The position numbers were made by a program, and so were the translations under genes. DNA of 64,000 nt from Leishmania mexicana MHOM/GT/2001/U1103 (taxonomy: Eukaryota; Euglenozoa; Kinetoplastea; Trypanosomatida; Trypanosomatidae), in contig NC_018319.1 of the NCBI RefSeq assembly GCF_000234665.1, forward strand, positions 248,001 through 312,000, read 5' to 3'. The notes beneath the pieces were generated by a model. It did not search any database. It was not told the DNA's origin and worked only from the letters and a program-made list of their open reading frames with translations. How positions within the stretch are numbered: position 1 is the first letter of the stretch; the number at the start of each line of letters is the position of its first letter. Shown here one piece after another: positions 19,361-32,600 of this stretch.

Positions 19361-22300
19361 ATGAACGGCAAAGACGGCCATTCACTGCCCTCAAGAGCTG
19401 CAGCGACAGCATCCGACTCCACCACCGCCGCCCTGACAGACGACTCATCGTACACGGTGGCAACGCGGCAATCTGCACGGCGGCGCAGCTTCCTCGACCT
19501 GGACGACGACATCTTCAATTACGTCTGCTCCTACGTGCCGGTCAAGGACCTTCTTCACAGCGTGGCCGTCGCGAGCCACGACACACGACGCCGCGTTGCA
19601 GCAAACCACGGTCTCTGGCAGCAGCTCTGGATGCGCTACCTGCTATTCTTTTGCAACGCCTTGGTTCCAACCGAAGCGGCAGCCCCCGACTCGGCGTCGT
19701 CGCCAGCGTCACCGACTCGTGGAGGATGGGGACTGGCCCCGCCGGATGCGATGGGCATGCTTCACACCAGCACTACAACGCCACCCAGCCATGATAGCGA
19801 CTGGCACCTCTATCACTTTCACCACTCGGCGGAGGCGAAGCCGCACGTGGTGCAGCTCGAGAAGCTGCACATTATGCGCGAAGACATCGCTGACCCGGCA
19901 GCCGCGGCGTTACCCACCTCGCGCCGTTCTCCCAGCGAGTCAAAAACGGCGGAGGTCCAAGCACAGCTGCTGAGCTTCGCCCAGGCGTGCGCTACACAGA
20001 CGGTGGCGCGGAATCTCACGTACATGACAGCCCCGTCCTCCCCCTCCTCCCCCTCCCCGCCGCCCAGTGCCCGGCATGATGGGGTACCACGGGGCAAAAC
20101 CTTCGCGCACGGCAGCACCTTGCATGTGCGCAAACAACAACAGCGGCAGGCAGATCGGCTACAACGGGCGTTGCACTTCCTTCTCTCCACGAGCGGTCAC
20201 CGACCGCGCTTTCACGACCGGCTCTGGGGGGCCACCAACGACGCTGAAAGGGAGTTCATCCGAAAGGCGCGCACGGACACGAAGCCGGCCAAGCGGCGAA
20301 ATCCCCTGAGTCCGTCGTCGTCGCATGCACCGGCAGCGCCGCACTCGCCCCCACCGCGGGTCCGTCCGATGAGCTGGATCGACGACCAAGAAACCTCTGT
20401 CAAGGTGCTTCTCTTCGACGACGACACGCGCTCCGTCGGCGACGCCGCAGCGGTGCAGGCGGAACGCTCCAAGTTGCTGGCGTCCATCGCAAAGAACTGG
20501 CGCACCGCCTACGCCTCACACTTTTACCCAAGCGTGACGAACGGCAGTGAACCGGGAAGTCCTCTCTCGCGCGCCCCTGCGTCTAACTCTCCCGTCTCCG
20601 CTACGGCAGCGGCGACAGCGAGTGGTGGGCCGGCGCCGCCTGTGCCCGATGCCGAGCGCAGCCGCCAGGAGCAGCAGCTGAGCGGAGGACACGTCACATG
20701 GGAGCAGGTGTACCGACGCTTTCGGGACGGCAACAGCGTCACCATCCGCAGCACCGCGCGGATGCAGCAGCGGGCGGCAGCGCAGAGAAGAGATGTGGGC
20801 AGCGACGACGACGACGACGACGCGGCCATCCCCTCGTCGAGCAATCCTCTCTTCGATCTCCACCTGCTCGGCTACGAAAAGCGCAAGCAGGTGTACGCTG
20901 CAATGCTGTCCAGCACCGTCGAGGTCCCGGAGGGCATGGGCGCGTTCTTTGGCACGTGTGTCTCCGAGTCGTTCCTGCGATGGTGGTGCTGGCGGAACCG
21001 ACGACGCACGGGAGCAAGTCAGGCACCCGCGGCGCCGCCGGCCAACGCCGTCGGCGATGATCGCGGAGGGCTTCCAGTACGACGCCACATTGCTCTCGCT
21101 CCTTTCACCACCGCCTGCGATGACGCATCGCCGCCGCGGTCGCTGTGGGTGGTGCGAGTGGCCGCCAGAGACCCACGCGACGACATCGGGAGAGGCGAGG
21201 CGGAGGACGAGTCCGTCACCTACAGCTCCTCGTATTCGGACATGAGCACCATGGCGAGCAACACCAGCAGCTCCACGCCTGCCTCGTCCTCCATCCGTTT
21301 TTCGGAAGAGAGAGAGGAAGAGAACGAGTTCACCACAGCAGAGGCTTCAAGCGAGCTCGAGACAGCCCATGCCGTGGCCGCGGTTGAAGACCCACACGTG
21401 GCGACAGCAGAGACGTTGTCTCCGCCAACGCCAACGCCAACGCCAACGCCGCCCTACCACCCGCCTGTAGCGGTGCTCTTCCCCCTTCCCCACATGCTTA
21501 CGTATTGGTTCATGGTCCACCACGTCTCCTTCTACAGTCACCAGGTATACAGGCGCATGTGGGGTGACCAGGAACTCACCATCGCCGTGTGGAGCCGTAT
21601 CCTCAGCCCCACTGGACACAGCGCCGAGTGTCGCCTCTTCTACTCGCTGCGATGCGCAACGTTTCCGCGCATGTTCACGAAAATGATGTTCACCCCCGGG
21701 GTGCTGCCATCGCTGACCCTGCAGGGCAAGATGGCGGAGCGCTCGTCGTACTGCTCCTCCTCCTCCTCGTCGTCGTCTTCGGCATACGACTCGCAGTCGT
21801 TGTCTCCTGATCCCGACGGTGATGCCGGTAACACGCCCCGGTCGTCGTCCGCGTCGACGGGTGACAAGGCGGTAGACAGTCGGCAAATCTACGACCTCTT
21901 CTGGACCGGCTTTGGCCGTGTGGAGGTGGACTCTGGACCAACCATCTCGCGATCGAACATGGTGCGTCTGCGCATCGCGCTCGGACTGCCGGTCGACTTT
22001 CCGATGGGGCTTCTGTGGAACGTGGTGATGTTCGCCTCAGGCATCGGCCCTCTCATTCTTAAAGAACACCGGCACTCTCTGCACTTCAACTACGCCAAGA
22101 CGTTCACCGACGTCGTGGCGGACGAGTTCGGTGAGCTCGCATGCTTCGGCCTCGGTGCCCAGTCGCCAAACCGGAGGAACGACTCCACAGTAATGGCAAA
22201 CCCTCTCGATGCAGAGGCGGCGATGTGGCGGCAACACGCCATATCCGCAACGGCGCCCGAAGTGGGGCAAGAGCACGTCGTACGAACCACCGACAACGAT

Positions 22301-22486
22301 CAAGGGACCCCCGAAGCTGACGATCAGGCGGTGAATGAACGGCATCCTGCGCATCACGACACCTCTGCCGCCCCGACACCTGTCACGGGCACCACAAACT
22401 GGTCGTGGGACCTGGACTCCGAGTTTACCACTAACGAGGGCTACTGGTCACTTCCCGGCAGCGACGTCTCCTCCGGATACCTGTGA
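19361..22486 (+). CDS. F-box-like protein
   Basis: A 1,041-aa protein. Residues 43-90 read SFLDLDDDIFNYVCSYVPVK, then DLLHSVAVASHDTRR and NHGLWQQLW. This is the pattern of an F-box: short helices ending in a conserved W-x-x-L-W. F-box proteins bind Skp1 and bring substrates to SCF ubiquitin ligases. The rest is long and mostly low complexity (Ser, Pro, Thr, Asp, a PT repeat near 700). More conserved-looking blocks occur near the C-terminal third (for example TYWFMVHHVSFYSHQVYRRM and FPRMFTKMMFTPGVLP). No WD40, LRR or Kelch repeats are recognised. The start is the first ATG; the open frame extends upstream without one. The ubiquitin role is inferred from the F-box alone. Confidence 0.7.
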   Translation: MNGKDGHSLPSRAAATASDSTTAALTDDSSYTVATRQSARRRSFLDLDDDIFNYVCSYVPVKDLLHSVAVASHDTRRRVAANHGLWQQLWMRYLLFFCNALVPTEAAAPDSASSPASPTRGGWGLAPPDAMGMLHTSTTTPPSHDSDWHLYHFHHSAEAKPHVVQLEKLHIMREDIADPAAAALPTSRRSPSESKTAEVQAQLLSFAQACATQTVARNLTYMTAPSSPSSPSPPPSARHDGVPRGKTFAHGSTLHVRKQQQRQADRLQRALHFLLSTSGHRPRFHDRLWGATNDAEREFIRKARTDTKPAKRRNPLSPSSSHAPAAPHSPPPRVRPMSWIDDQETSVKVLLFDDDTRSVGDAAAVQAERSKLLASIAKNWRTAYASHFYPSVTNGSEPGSPLSRAPASNSPVSATAAATASGGPAPPVPDAERSRQEQQLSGGHVTWEQVYRRFRDGNSVTIRSTARMQQRAAAQRRDVGSDDDDDDAAIPSSSNPLFDLHLLGYEKRKQVYAAMLSSTVEVPEGMGAFFGTCVSESFLRWWCWRNRRRTGASQAPAAPPANAVGDDRGGLPVRRHIALAPFTTACDDASPPRSLWVVRVAARDPRDDIGRGEAEDESVTYSSSYSDMSTMASNTSSSTPASSSIRFSEEREEENEFTTAEASSELETAHAVAAVEDPHVATAETLSPPTPTPTPTPPYHPPVAVLFPLPHMLTYWFMVHHVSFYSHQVYRRMWGDQELTIAVWSRILSPTGHSAECRLFYSLRCATFPRMFTKMMFTPGVLPSLTLQGKMAERSSYCSSSSSSSSSAYDSQSLSPDPDGDAGNTPRSSSASTGDKAVDSRQIYDLFWTGFGRVEVDSGPTISRSNMVRLRIALGLPVDFPMGLLWNVVMFASGIGPLILKEHRHSLHFNYAKTFTDVVADEFGELACFGLGAQSPNRRNDSTVMANPLDAEAAMWRQHAISATAPEVGQEHVVRTTDNDQGTPEADDQAVNERHPAHHDTSAAPTPVTGTTNWSWDLDSEFTTNEGYWSLPGSDVSSGYL

Positions 22487-23397
22487 CCACCATCACCATC
22501 ACCCCCCGAACTTGGTGACGACGCGCACTGCAACAGTAACCTCATACGCACCTTCGAGTGATGCCTCTCTTTCGCTGCCCTGTACCACGTCAACCGTTTC
22601 GGTTTCGTGCCCGTGTAAGCATCGGGAGAGGCGAGGGGAGCAGCCCGTCTGTGTGTGTGTGTGTGCCGCATCAACGTGATTGAAGAAGCTGGAGAGAGGG
22701 AAGAGGAGTGAGCGAGAATGCGTAACGGGGGTGAAGGGCCGGGGGGCAACGATGGGCGTGTCTGCGCATCTTCCCCGTCAGTCCCTCCCCCTCCCGTCTC
22801 CCTCAGTGCAAGCGCATATCACCCCTGTCCTCCCCTCCCCATCCGTCCACCCCTGCTTGACGTGCAAATCCTCCCCGATTACCAGCGCATACACAAGAGG
22901 AAACTACCCTGTCATCGCAGCGATCCACGCGATGAACTCGATCACGAGTGCGTGCCCGCACGTCCATCCTACTATGGATTTCGTTCCACACGCCTACGCA
23001 CACTTATGACGGGAAGACACCACCAAGCCCGCAGAAGCGCGCGTTTTCCAGGGGACGCTCGATCCTGTGCCACACACACACACACGCATGCAGCCTTCTC
23101 GCAGGCGCTGATGCGCCAGGGCGCTCTCTCCAGAGTACGCTGGGTGGTGCTAACGCCCAGCGAGCCAAGTTAAGGGGGCGTTCGTGGCTACTCTCTTGTA
23201 CGTGTGTTTACATGTTTTCGTGTTCGCTACAGCTCTTGTTGCTCTCTCTCTCCCCCTCTTCCCTCGCCGTCTGCCGCACGGCCGCCCTATCCACGTCCCC
23301 ACCACCTCTGGTCTCTCCATGCCGTCTGTGGCTTTGGTGCATCCATATCATTGGCCCGTGCAGAGCCCGCACCGCAGAAACTCTGTGTTGGTGCACG

Positions 23398-23431
<34 letters not shown>

Positions 23432-23658
23432 GACGCAAAGGTGAATGCACGTTTGGTATGCGTGCAAGCCGCACCCCGCACCCCTTTTATCGCCTCTCCC
23501 TCCCCCCGTCGATCCCTCCGCAGAAGCCGCGTCTTGTAGTGGTGCCCACCAACCTTGACAATGACCCACACAGCACCGCTTCTCTCCGCGCGCCTGTAGC
23601 ATCTCAGTTGCCCATCCGGGAAGCTCTCGCCGCGTCTTTCACTGTGCAGTCGTTGTAC
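22487..23658 (+). other. Intergenic / leader region before the giant gene
   Basis: The reading frame of the giant protein is open through most of this stretch, but its translation is repeat-like (His/Thr strings from CA runs) and lacks a convincing start. It contains C/T tracts near 22776-22850, 23234-23275 and 23490-23520, and a CA/TA run at 23397-23430. The last tract ends in CCGCAG, AG at 23521-23522, a plausible splice acceptor. Confidence 0.6.
23397..23430 (+). repeat. CA then TA dinucleotide run
   Basis: About 20 nt of CA passes directly into about 14 nt of TA, in the leader region of the giant gene. Confidence 0.95.
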
Positions 23659-26600
23659 ATGCCCATTCGTGGACTCCGCCCTGAGTGTCGAACCGTCCGA
23701 TGTGCGACCAGCAGCAGCAGCAGCCGGGATGTGGGTCATCTGAGCAACTATGACTCGGCTGCCGATGTGGTTGAAGTGCGACCTATCCGCACCATGCAAG
23801 ACCTGCACACCACGCTACTGGGGTTTGCCCGCGCTGCGGCGACGCCGTTCACCTTGCGCCAAGCATCCTTGCCCCACAAGGTAAGGGCAGCGACGTGGTC
23901 GTCGTCGTCAGCAGCAGCAGCAGCAGAGACGCACAGCGAGGTTGTACTCCACTCGACACTGCTCCCCGACTCCAGCACCCAGTCTTCCGTTCCGGCTACC
24001 ACCCCGGAAGCTCCTCAGGCGAACTCGTTCCCCGCGTCTGCAGTGCCGAACGGCGAGCGTCACCTTCTTCACCGCCTCCTCCTCCATCGCCGTGAAGGGC
24101 GACGGCGCGAATGTGACGCTGCCGCACGGAACGCGGCAGATGGCCCTGGCCTTCCGCCGTCCTCGTCTACCCCGGAGGCGCCGTCGGTGTCGGCGCCGGC
24201 CGCGACGCTGACATTTACGGGGGCCTCATGGTACCGTGCCTTCCAGCTGTTCAGTGAGGCGGTTCAGCAGCACCACGTGTCGCCAACGGCGCAGCACTTC
24301 AACCTGCTTCTATACATTGCCCAACAGCACGCACTATGGGGCCGGGCGGACGACGTGGAAGAATTTTGGGCGCATCTGTTGTCTTCAGTGCAGCAGTTGC
24401 GACGAGAGAAGATGCGCGACAATCGAAAGGCGGAGCAAGCGGAATGGAAAGGCGAGGAGAGGGTCGGACGACACAGCGCGGCGCCAGAGTTGGAGCAGCT
24501 CACGTCGTTGTCTCTACCGGCACACACACCACCAGCGTCGACGTCACCGTCACCTTCCATCATCACCCCCACCTCTGCCACAACGGCAGCCGCTCTGACG
24601 CGGCATGTGGACGAGCTGAACGAGATGGAGCAGGCCCTCATGCCCAACGCGCAGACGTATGAGTTGCTGCTCGGTGGCGCGCTGGCACGGGGACTGTGGG
24701 GCCGCGCACTCGAGTACTGTGCACTGCGCACTCGCAGTGGCGTTTCGATTATGACCGACGCCTCAGTGCGTCAAGTGCTGCAGGCGTACATTCTCGCAGG
24801 GGCATCCGGCGCCGTCACTCACGCCACCACGTCCCACATGGCGGCATCGGCATCAAATCTCGCACCGCATCGACTGAGGACAGATGATCGAGGACAGGTC
24901 CTTCGCGCGGCGGCGCAACCGCAGCGCAGCAGCAACCACTCCACCGCTCAAGGCGGGTCTGCACAGGAGTCGTACTGGTCCGCCGCGCTGCATTTTTTTC
25001 GGAGAAGCCTCCACCGAGTCTCCACCATGCATACGGTGTGGTGCATGGTAGCGCTGCTGCACCGCGCTAACCACCCGGCAGAGCTTGTGCACGTGGTCAG
25101 AGAAGATTGCGAGCGACTGATGCAGGCATCCCTACGATCCCTTGCCGCTCATGCGTTGACCTCCGTCGAGAGAGCGGCACTCGTGCGGACCCTAAAGATG
25201 GTGAGTGACGCGGCCTGCGAGCTTGGCGACTGGCGCACAGCGCTGCAGGTGCTGCGCGAGGTTGTGGAGCTGCGCCATCAGCTGCTCTCCGAGCGCACGG
25301 CATCGTTGGAGCAGCGCTGGGGTGTGCCACACCCATCAGGAGGAGAGGCGGGCATGCCGTTTGCCCCTGTCGCAGGCGGAGACGCTGCAAGTGGTGCCCC
25401 AGGTGTACCGCTGTCTCACATCACCACTCAGCATCTTGCGTCACCGAACCTGATTGGGGCCGGGATCAGCGACGAGGACCCCCTTCTCGATGAGGTGCAG
25501 CTCTCCCAGTATGTTCTGAAGAACACCCTTCACACACTACGGCGCGTGCGCCGCTACGCGCAGGTGATCGATGCGTACAGGGACACTCCGGGGCCATCCG
25601 CAGCAGCCGTTGATGCGGCGGCGGGCGCAGCACGCGAGGAGGATGACGATAGTACCGTGGTGTGGCGGAGCATGTGGACGCCAAGTGCAGTGGGCTACGT
25701 GGCGCAGGCAGCGCTGGCGGTGCGAGATCTGGACTTACTTCTTGAGCTCTGTGGACTGGCACCCCAAGGTTTAGAGGTTGCTTCAGACGACGCAGCAGTG
25801 AGCTTGAGCATCCCTACCGAGGTCTACGATGCCACCCTGCGCCTTATCCAGTACAACATTGTCCGCCAGCGCTGTGAGGAGGAGAAGTCGGGCGTGTACC
25901 CAAGCACAGCTGCCGCAGACGGAAAGGGACGCGATAGGTTGCAGTGGGATGTCCTCTCGCAGCGCGTGTACAAGGTATACCGCCAACGTGCTCTTCGCAC
26001 GCTCGCGGATGAGACCTCGCCGTACCACGCGTACCTGGAGCGCGCGTGCCATGCGTCGAGTGGGGGTGAAGGCCATCCAGCCGTCGCGCGCAGCGCGACA
26101 GCAGTGACTGCTGTAGCTAAGCTTGATGCCCCACTTCTCTCCACCTCGCACAAGCCACTCATACAGTTTCTGGCGCAGTCCCTCCAGAGCGACGTCGATT
26201 CTTCGCCCGTCACCGCCTCCCTTCAAGAGGAGACCCTGAAGGAGCTCCAGCGCATCCGCCGTCCCGACACACTGGCCATCGCACTTGTCATGGACATTTT
26301 ACGCAGCGAAGCATTGCACCCCCGCCTCTCCGGCAAAGAGGCGCAGTCGCTGCTTGCAGCGGTCCAGCAAGTGTTGGACATCATTCTGGCGGAGCAGCAC
26401 ATGGAGCCCATCCAGCTGCTGTCGATGTCGCCGCATGGCTCAGCTACTCACGAGGCCAACGGCAGCGGCAGCGCACAGTCACAGCAGTCATCGCGCTACC
26501 ATCGCTGCCGGTCAGGCTCCGCCTCTCTCCCCGCCTCCAGACCTGCTGCAGCAGAAGATGCCTCGAAACTCACACCGGCGCAGCTCGCGTCTCTCTCCAC

Positions 26601-29600
26601 GCTTACAGCCGCTGCCGCTCACATGAGCTTCGACATTCTGGCGCGCGTGCAGCCGCTGACGCTGCTGACGTACATTCCCGCCTGTGTGGAGCTGGCGTGG
26701 CTGCCCAGCACCGCAGCGCCGGCACAGCTGCAGCTTGCACAGCAAGCGGTCGTGCAGTGGGCGGACGAAGAGCTCAAGAGGGGTGCCATTCTTGCCGCCG
26801 AACCTCAGCGCGCCGCCATCCCCCAGATGAAGTCTACTCCTAATGGCATTGTCGGCAGTGGTGGCGCTGCTGCTACGCGCAGTGACGCGATGGGTGCCAG
26901 CCCAGCCGCGATTGAAGCAAGCGGGAGAAGCGCCGTGGCTCACTTTGTGCTCATGTATACACAGTTCTCCTCTCGCAAGGAGATTATATCGAGTGGGGCT
27001 CCACCACTCGTCGCGGGATCGTCCACGGCGGCGGCGGCAGCGAATGGTCGCGCTGTGCTGGACGCCGCTGCCCAGGTACTGGTGCAGCTTCAGCGAAGCA
27101 AGCCGGGTCACCCGCCTACCGCAGCCATGTCTGCATTCATCTCAGTCCTGCGACACGCCTGGACGGAGAAGACATCCCCTGCCCATGGACCGCTGCCTCT
27201 CGAGACGACGTCGCTGCACAATGCGGAGCTGGAGCTGGTGGTAGTGACCTCTCTCAACGCGGTGGTGCAGCAGGTGGGTGCGTCCACGGTGGGCCGCTGG
27301 ACCATGTGGGGCGACTGCGTCGACATGGTCATGACGTACATGGACTCACCGCTCGCCACTACGCGGCGACGAGGGACACAAATGGAGAAGGCACCAGCGG
27401 CGGTGATGCACCCCGCGTCCCTGCCGCAGTCTCCCCCCAACTCCTGGAGGCGGGCAGAGGCAACGTACGAGACCTTGCGTGTGCTCCACATGTTCATCCG
27501 CCTGTGCGACAAGGCCGAGACGGGGTTTGTGGAGCGCGTGACGATGGACTGGCTACTGCTCGGGGCCGATAGCACGCGTAGCAGCAGCACCGGGGGCGGT
27601 GGATGTGCTTACCGTGAAAGCAGCGATAAGGACGCAGCGCGGCACAGCAGGGTCATCACGCCGGTAGAACACTTGCGGTGCCTCTGTGAACTTGCTCACA
27701 AGCAGCTGCGTCGTGCTCCCCCGGCGCCGCAAGAGCCTTTTTCACCGCCAGAGCTAGAGTCGATGCAGCTGCTGCTGGATGCACTGACATGGGCGTGTCG
27801 GCGGCAGGCGAAGCCTCTCGTGCGCCGATTGTACGGGACCCTCGCCCCGTGGCTTGGCACACTCCTTCAGGATGCTGCCCTGCCGCCACCGACCTCGCCA
27901 ACAAGCCGCGCGCGGTCTGTCGCTGCCGGTGCTGAGTCAGCTGGGGAAAAGGGGGAGCTGCTCCATCACCAGCTGAGCCGCCTGCGTGAGACGGCACTCA
28001 CTGCGTGCATGACAGTGGCGCAGTGTCTCTCAAGCGGACCTCGTGTGGAGGTGTTGCAGGATTGGTCGCTGCAGCTCCGCGCTCTTCGCCAGCTGACCAA
28101 TCAAGGCAACGACTCAGTCTCGCTATCGGACTTCGGCAGCCAGCAAAAGGCGGCGGCTCTCATCGACGGTATCGCCGCCGTCGCCGTTAAGCTGAAGCGA
28201 ACCTGGCGGTACCTCTTGACCGAGCTCGCCCTCGACAGTCACCGAGCGGTCGGTGAGGCGCACCAGTGGCGAAGCGCCTCATCATCGCTGCTGCCCTTGC
28301 AGCTGCCGGAAACCGTCCTACGCCACAGGAAAGAGGTTGAAGACGCTGCTGAGTCATTTTCGGCGTGGTGCGGCGCAGAACTTCTCCCGCGGCTGGTCCT
28401 CCCGTGCTTGCGTGCATGTGTGGAGCATGACACGCTGAGAGGTACCGCGCCTCCCATCGCGCCACCACCCGGTGCGACGCCTTCGTCGCCGCGTGCCCTC
28501 GTCACGGCGGCACTGCACAAGGTGGTCGAGGCTGTTTGGGATGTCGACTTCACTGCCTTTGTGTGGCAAGTCCGCTTCTGCGCACGCGAGGGTGTCGATG
28601 ACGGTGGTGCGCGCGTACAGATGCTGGGACGGCTGCGCAGTCGCGGTTATCACACCCTCAGCATGGAACTCTGCTGGCCAAATGCGGACGGTGCGTCACA
28701 GCAGTTGGCACGTCACCTCTATATTTGGATCCTCTTCACCGTCCACGGCGCCCCGGTGGGGGCGGGGGTAACAGAACTTTGTCGCGACCTTGCCACCCTC
28801 GACGTCTTTCACGGGATACAGCGTGCCACGAATTGTGCGGTTGCACAGTCAGGTCAATCAGCGGCCGGCTGCACCGCCACCGCGGCCTCGCCGATGCCGT
28901 TCTTTCTCTTCTTTGCGCAGGAGGTGGACACGCTCACCGAAGCGAAAGTTGCGGAGGCACTTTCCTCTGCCACCTGTGCCAACTCTGCTGCCACCGCCGC
29001 TGCTGCTGCTGCTGGCACCGATGACTCATCATCGCATGTGGTGGGATTAGCGCGGATGGCAGACGGCCGCACTGCCATGGAGCACCTCACGAAGCCCCTG
29101 GTGCACTACACCCCGTCGGTGCTGCGCGTCGTGCAACAGGCAGCGCAGTGGGTGCTGTACCTCACTCTCTGCGAAGGTACGGCAGATGTGCAGGCCGCTG
29201 GAGGAGTCGCGGAGGCGGTTCACGCGCATTCGCCTTGTCCTTTGTCCGTCGTGGCTCAGAAACCTCGATCTGTAGGCTGCGCTGTCACCGCCCGCGCCGC
29301 CCTTCCTTCTGCGCTGCTGCTGCGTCGCTCCCTGGCCTGGGCAGGGCAGGCGCACGCCTATCATGCTCTTCTGCGTGTGGTCGAGGCGGCGGCACATGAA
29401 ACCCTGCGGGAGCCAGAGGCAGTCGTGCACGTCTTCCGCTACATGGAGCGACTTGGCCGCGCAGCAGAGGGTGCGGACGTGGCGACGAGAGAAGGAGAGA
29501 CCATCTTGACCCCCACCCCTGTGGAGGGGTTTCTGGCCTTCTACATGAACTCTACCACTCTGCGCCGCGCGTCTCCAGTGAGTGACCGGGTATGTCTCGC

Positions 29601-32600
29601 TGCTCTCCTCGCATGCGCCGCGAACGTCCGCAGAGACGACGCCGCCACGTCGCCACCCACCGTTGACCTCCTCACGTTGCTCACCGCCTTCACTCACGTT
29701 GTCTCGGACCACCTTGTGACCGAGTGGCAGCAGGGCCGCCTCTCCCCGCATCAGTCCGCTGTCTTGACGGAGTGGATGCTACAATTTGTCTGGGGAGGGG
29801 TAGCGGCTTCGCTGATGGACGCGAGCACCGCCTCTCTGAAGCGCTACGGGGTTGTCACTGCTGCGGCCGCTGATGGCAACGTCACTGTCGTCCCCTCCGC
29901 CGCATTACCACTGCGCAGGGCTTCGATGCAGTGGCTGCTCGTGACGCGTGGCACCATTGTGCCCCCGCCGCTACGGGACGAAGGGGCTGAAGCATTGAAG
30001 CCATCCGCTTCTGCAGAAGGTCATAGCGCACCCCAAGCACCACCATCACAAGCTGCTGCTTCAGCGGAGCGCATTGCCTCCCTCGTGACAGCGCTGGACA
30101 AGGCCAGTCAGCGTTTTGCAGAACGTTTAGGTGGGGTGGTTGGATCGCCTAACGCAACAGATGCACTACCCGACGACTGCACCAGTATGTTATCAAGGGA
30201 GAACCTAGCCAGTGAGCTGCTGCCGTGCCATCTGTCCGTAAGCTCTCCACCTGCTGACGTGAATCTCGTCCGCAAGGTGCTACAGCAGCTTTCCACCCGG
30301 CACGCCGCTCAGCAGCTGTTGCACCGCTACCAAAGCTCTCACGATACACTGCGTTCACCGGTGCGGGTGCAGGACACGGAGGCGGATGTGCTTCTGCAAG
30401 TGCTTCCAGAAGCGGCACGCAACAGCGCCAACGCCATCCTACGAGGCGGCGCGGACCCTGCCGTCTCGTACAACGGCGACTCGGCACATGAAGCCTCGAG
30501 GCAGATGGCAAGAAGCCACGCTCGACAGTCGCTGCGGTCGACTCCTGCAGCTAATGAGGAGGAGAGAGCGGCGCTGGAGAACTGGCTCGGTGCGGCCGTT
30601 TCAAGTCTGGCATCCACGACACCAGGCCTCGCGCCGCCACCCCCTCTGCCAATGATAGTGCGGTGGCCAGAGCAGGAAGGAGGTCGCACGTGGAGTGCAC
30701 TTTACATGCAGCTCCTATCCGTCACCAAGGGCCTGCATCAAGGCCGCGCGGAGAGGGCGCACAGCGTGGCACGCGCATCAGAAAGCCTGCACAACCTCGA
30801 CGGTTACGTTCGGCGTCGCGGTGTCATGCTGCGCCCTGCGTTGCTGCGGTTGATGTCGAATCTGGCTGGCACTTCCAGTCGTCCCGATCCAGCGTCCCCA
30901 CCCCCGTCTCCCAGCGCAGATGGTGACGTCGGCCCGTGTGTGTGCTCGCTGCTTCTTATGTGCTATGTTCTACTCCCACTGCGGTCACTGCGGCCGCCGC
31001 CGTCGCTGGCGGAGGTGCTGGCAGTGCTGCGTCAAGAGTTGTGGAGGCTTCTCCTCACCTGTAGCAGTGCGAGCGGAGCTGGCGAGTGTGCACCACATGC
31101 GTCTGGACATCCTCCCCGCACCTCTTACAACGCGCTGGTACAGCTCTGTGTGCGTCCGTTGATGCTCGAAGCACTCCCGCCACTCCACCTCTCCACCTTT
31201 GCCAGCAGCGAGTCCGGGGCAGCGGCGTTTGAGGCCGTCGCATCTGGGCTTCTTCTGGCGCACCGCGTGAGCGCAGACGTGGTTGAAATCCAAGCGCTTT
31301 CCTCCACCTTGGCGGATACGGCGGCGACATGCTCATCTCACAGCACCACGGCTCCAGACGCGAATCCCGTGGACGCCCTGCAGCAGATCGCACGCGAGTT
31401 TCTCCACCTCGCTGGTCAGGAGCTTTACTATCTCCACACCAGCTCCGCCTTGCCTGCATCTTCGCCAGAGCTACTCCAGGTGCTGTATGGACGGCTCGTG
31501 CGTGCCTGGATGCAAGCGGGGGTCTTGCTCGGCGACGCGCGCTCGCTGCTGTGGTGTGGCCAACGCCTCACCGCTTGGTCGCTGCAGAGGCACCAGGAAG
31601 CGACAGCGTTGGCGTGGATCGCCGAGGGACACGGTGCGGTGTCATCCGGCACCGCGCAGTCCAGTGAAGTGGCCGCCGCTGGTGCGGCTACGGAGTGGCT
31701 GTGCGTGTTACCGGTCGCTGTGTTACTTGCGGCGGTCTGCAGTCCCGCCCTCCGCAGCAGCACAGGGGTAAGCGAGGCGCTGTCTTCGCTTGCTTCTGTG
31801 CTGCCTCTTCCCCATAGTATCCGCGACTCCGCGTCCAACACCCAGGATGACAGCGGCGCGGTTGCGGCGGACGAGTATGTCAGTTTGTTTCGCCACTGGC
31901 AGCAACTGTTGCAGGGACGTGTGACCGAGGCGCCCAGAAGACATCGTGGTTGTCAGCAGCAGCACTGGCTTTCGTGTCACGGGCCTTTCGCCCTCATCCT
32001 TCATGGCAGTGTGCCTGCGGACGCGACTCCGGCACTCATTAAAGCGGTGCGTCGGCAGGTCGAGGACTACCTCGCCGGTTCAGCGGCCTGGTATCCGCCG
32101 CAGTCGCAGCAGGTCACACCCGTGTCCTCCGACATGCCCCCAGCTCTCGGAGGCGGTGACAGCCGCGGCCATGCCACGATCGCTCCCGCTGACCTTTGTG
32201 CAGCCTTCCAATGTGTAAAGGACGCCAGTGAAAGTGACATGCGAGCCTTTATGCGACTGGAGGCGGCGAAGCGCGCTCCTGGCGGCGAGGGCGTTGTCAA
32301 AGGGGAGCTGAAGAAGGCGCTCGAAGTCCAAGCGGCCTGGCATCTTATTCATCGTGCAGCGGTGCAGGAGCGTCAGCAGTTCGGCTCAGGGAGCGGTGCG
32401 TCCGCCCGGTGGACGCCTTTGGTGCCGCCTGCGGCATGGCGAGCGTACCTCCTGAATCTCCACCCGGTAGTCCCCCACTCCGTGCACTTCATTCCCATGG
32501 CTGTGACGGAGGTGCTCATGCTGCATAGCTGCACGACGTGGGCGGAGGGACTGGCTGTGCTCGAGCATTCACTAGAGACGCTGCATCGCTCTGGCGCCAC

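Noticed and set aside
22948..23658. Upstream extension of the giant protein by up to 237 residues
   Set aside because: It begins at a non-ATG codon, translates CA/TA and pyrimidine repeats, and contains a plausible splice acceptor at 23521-23522.
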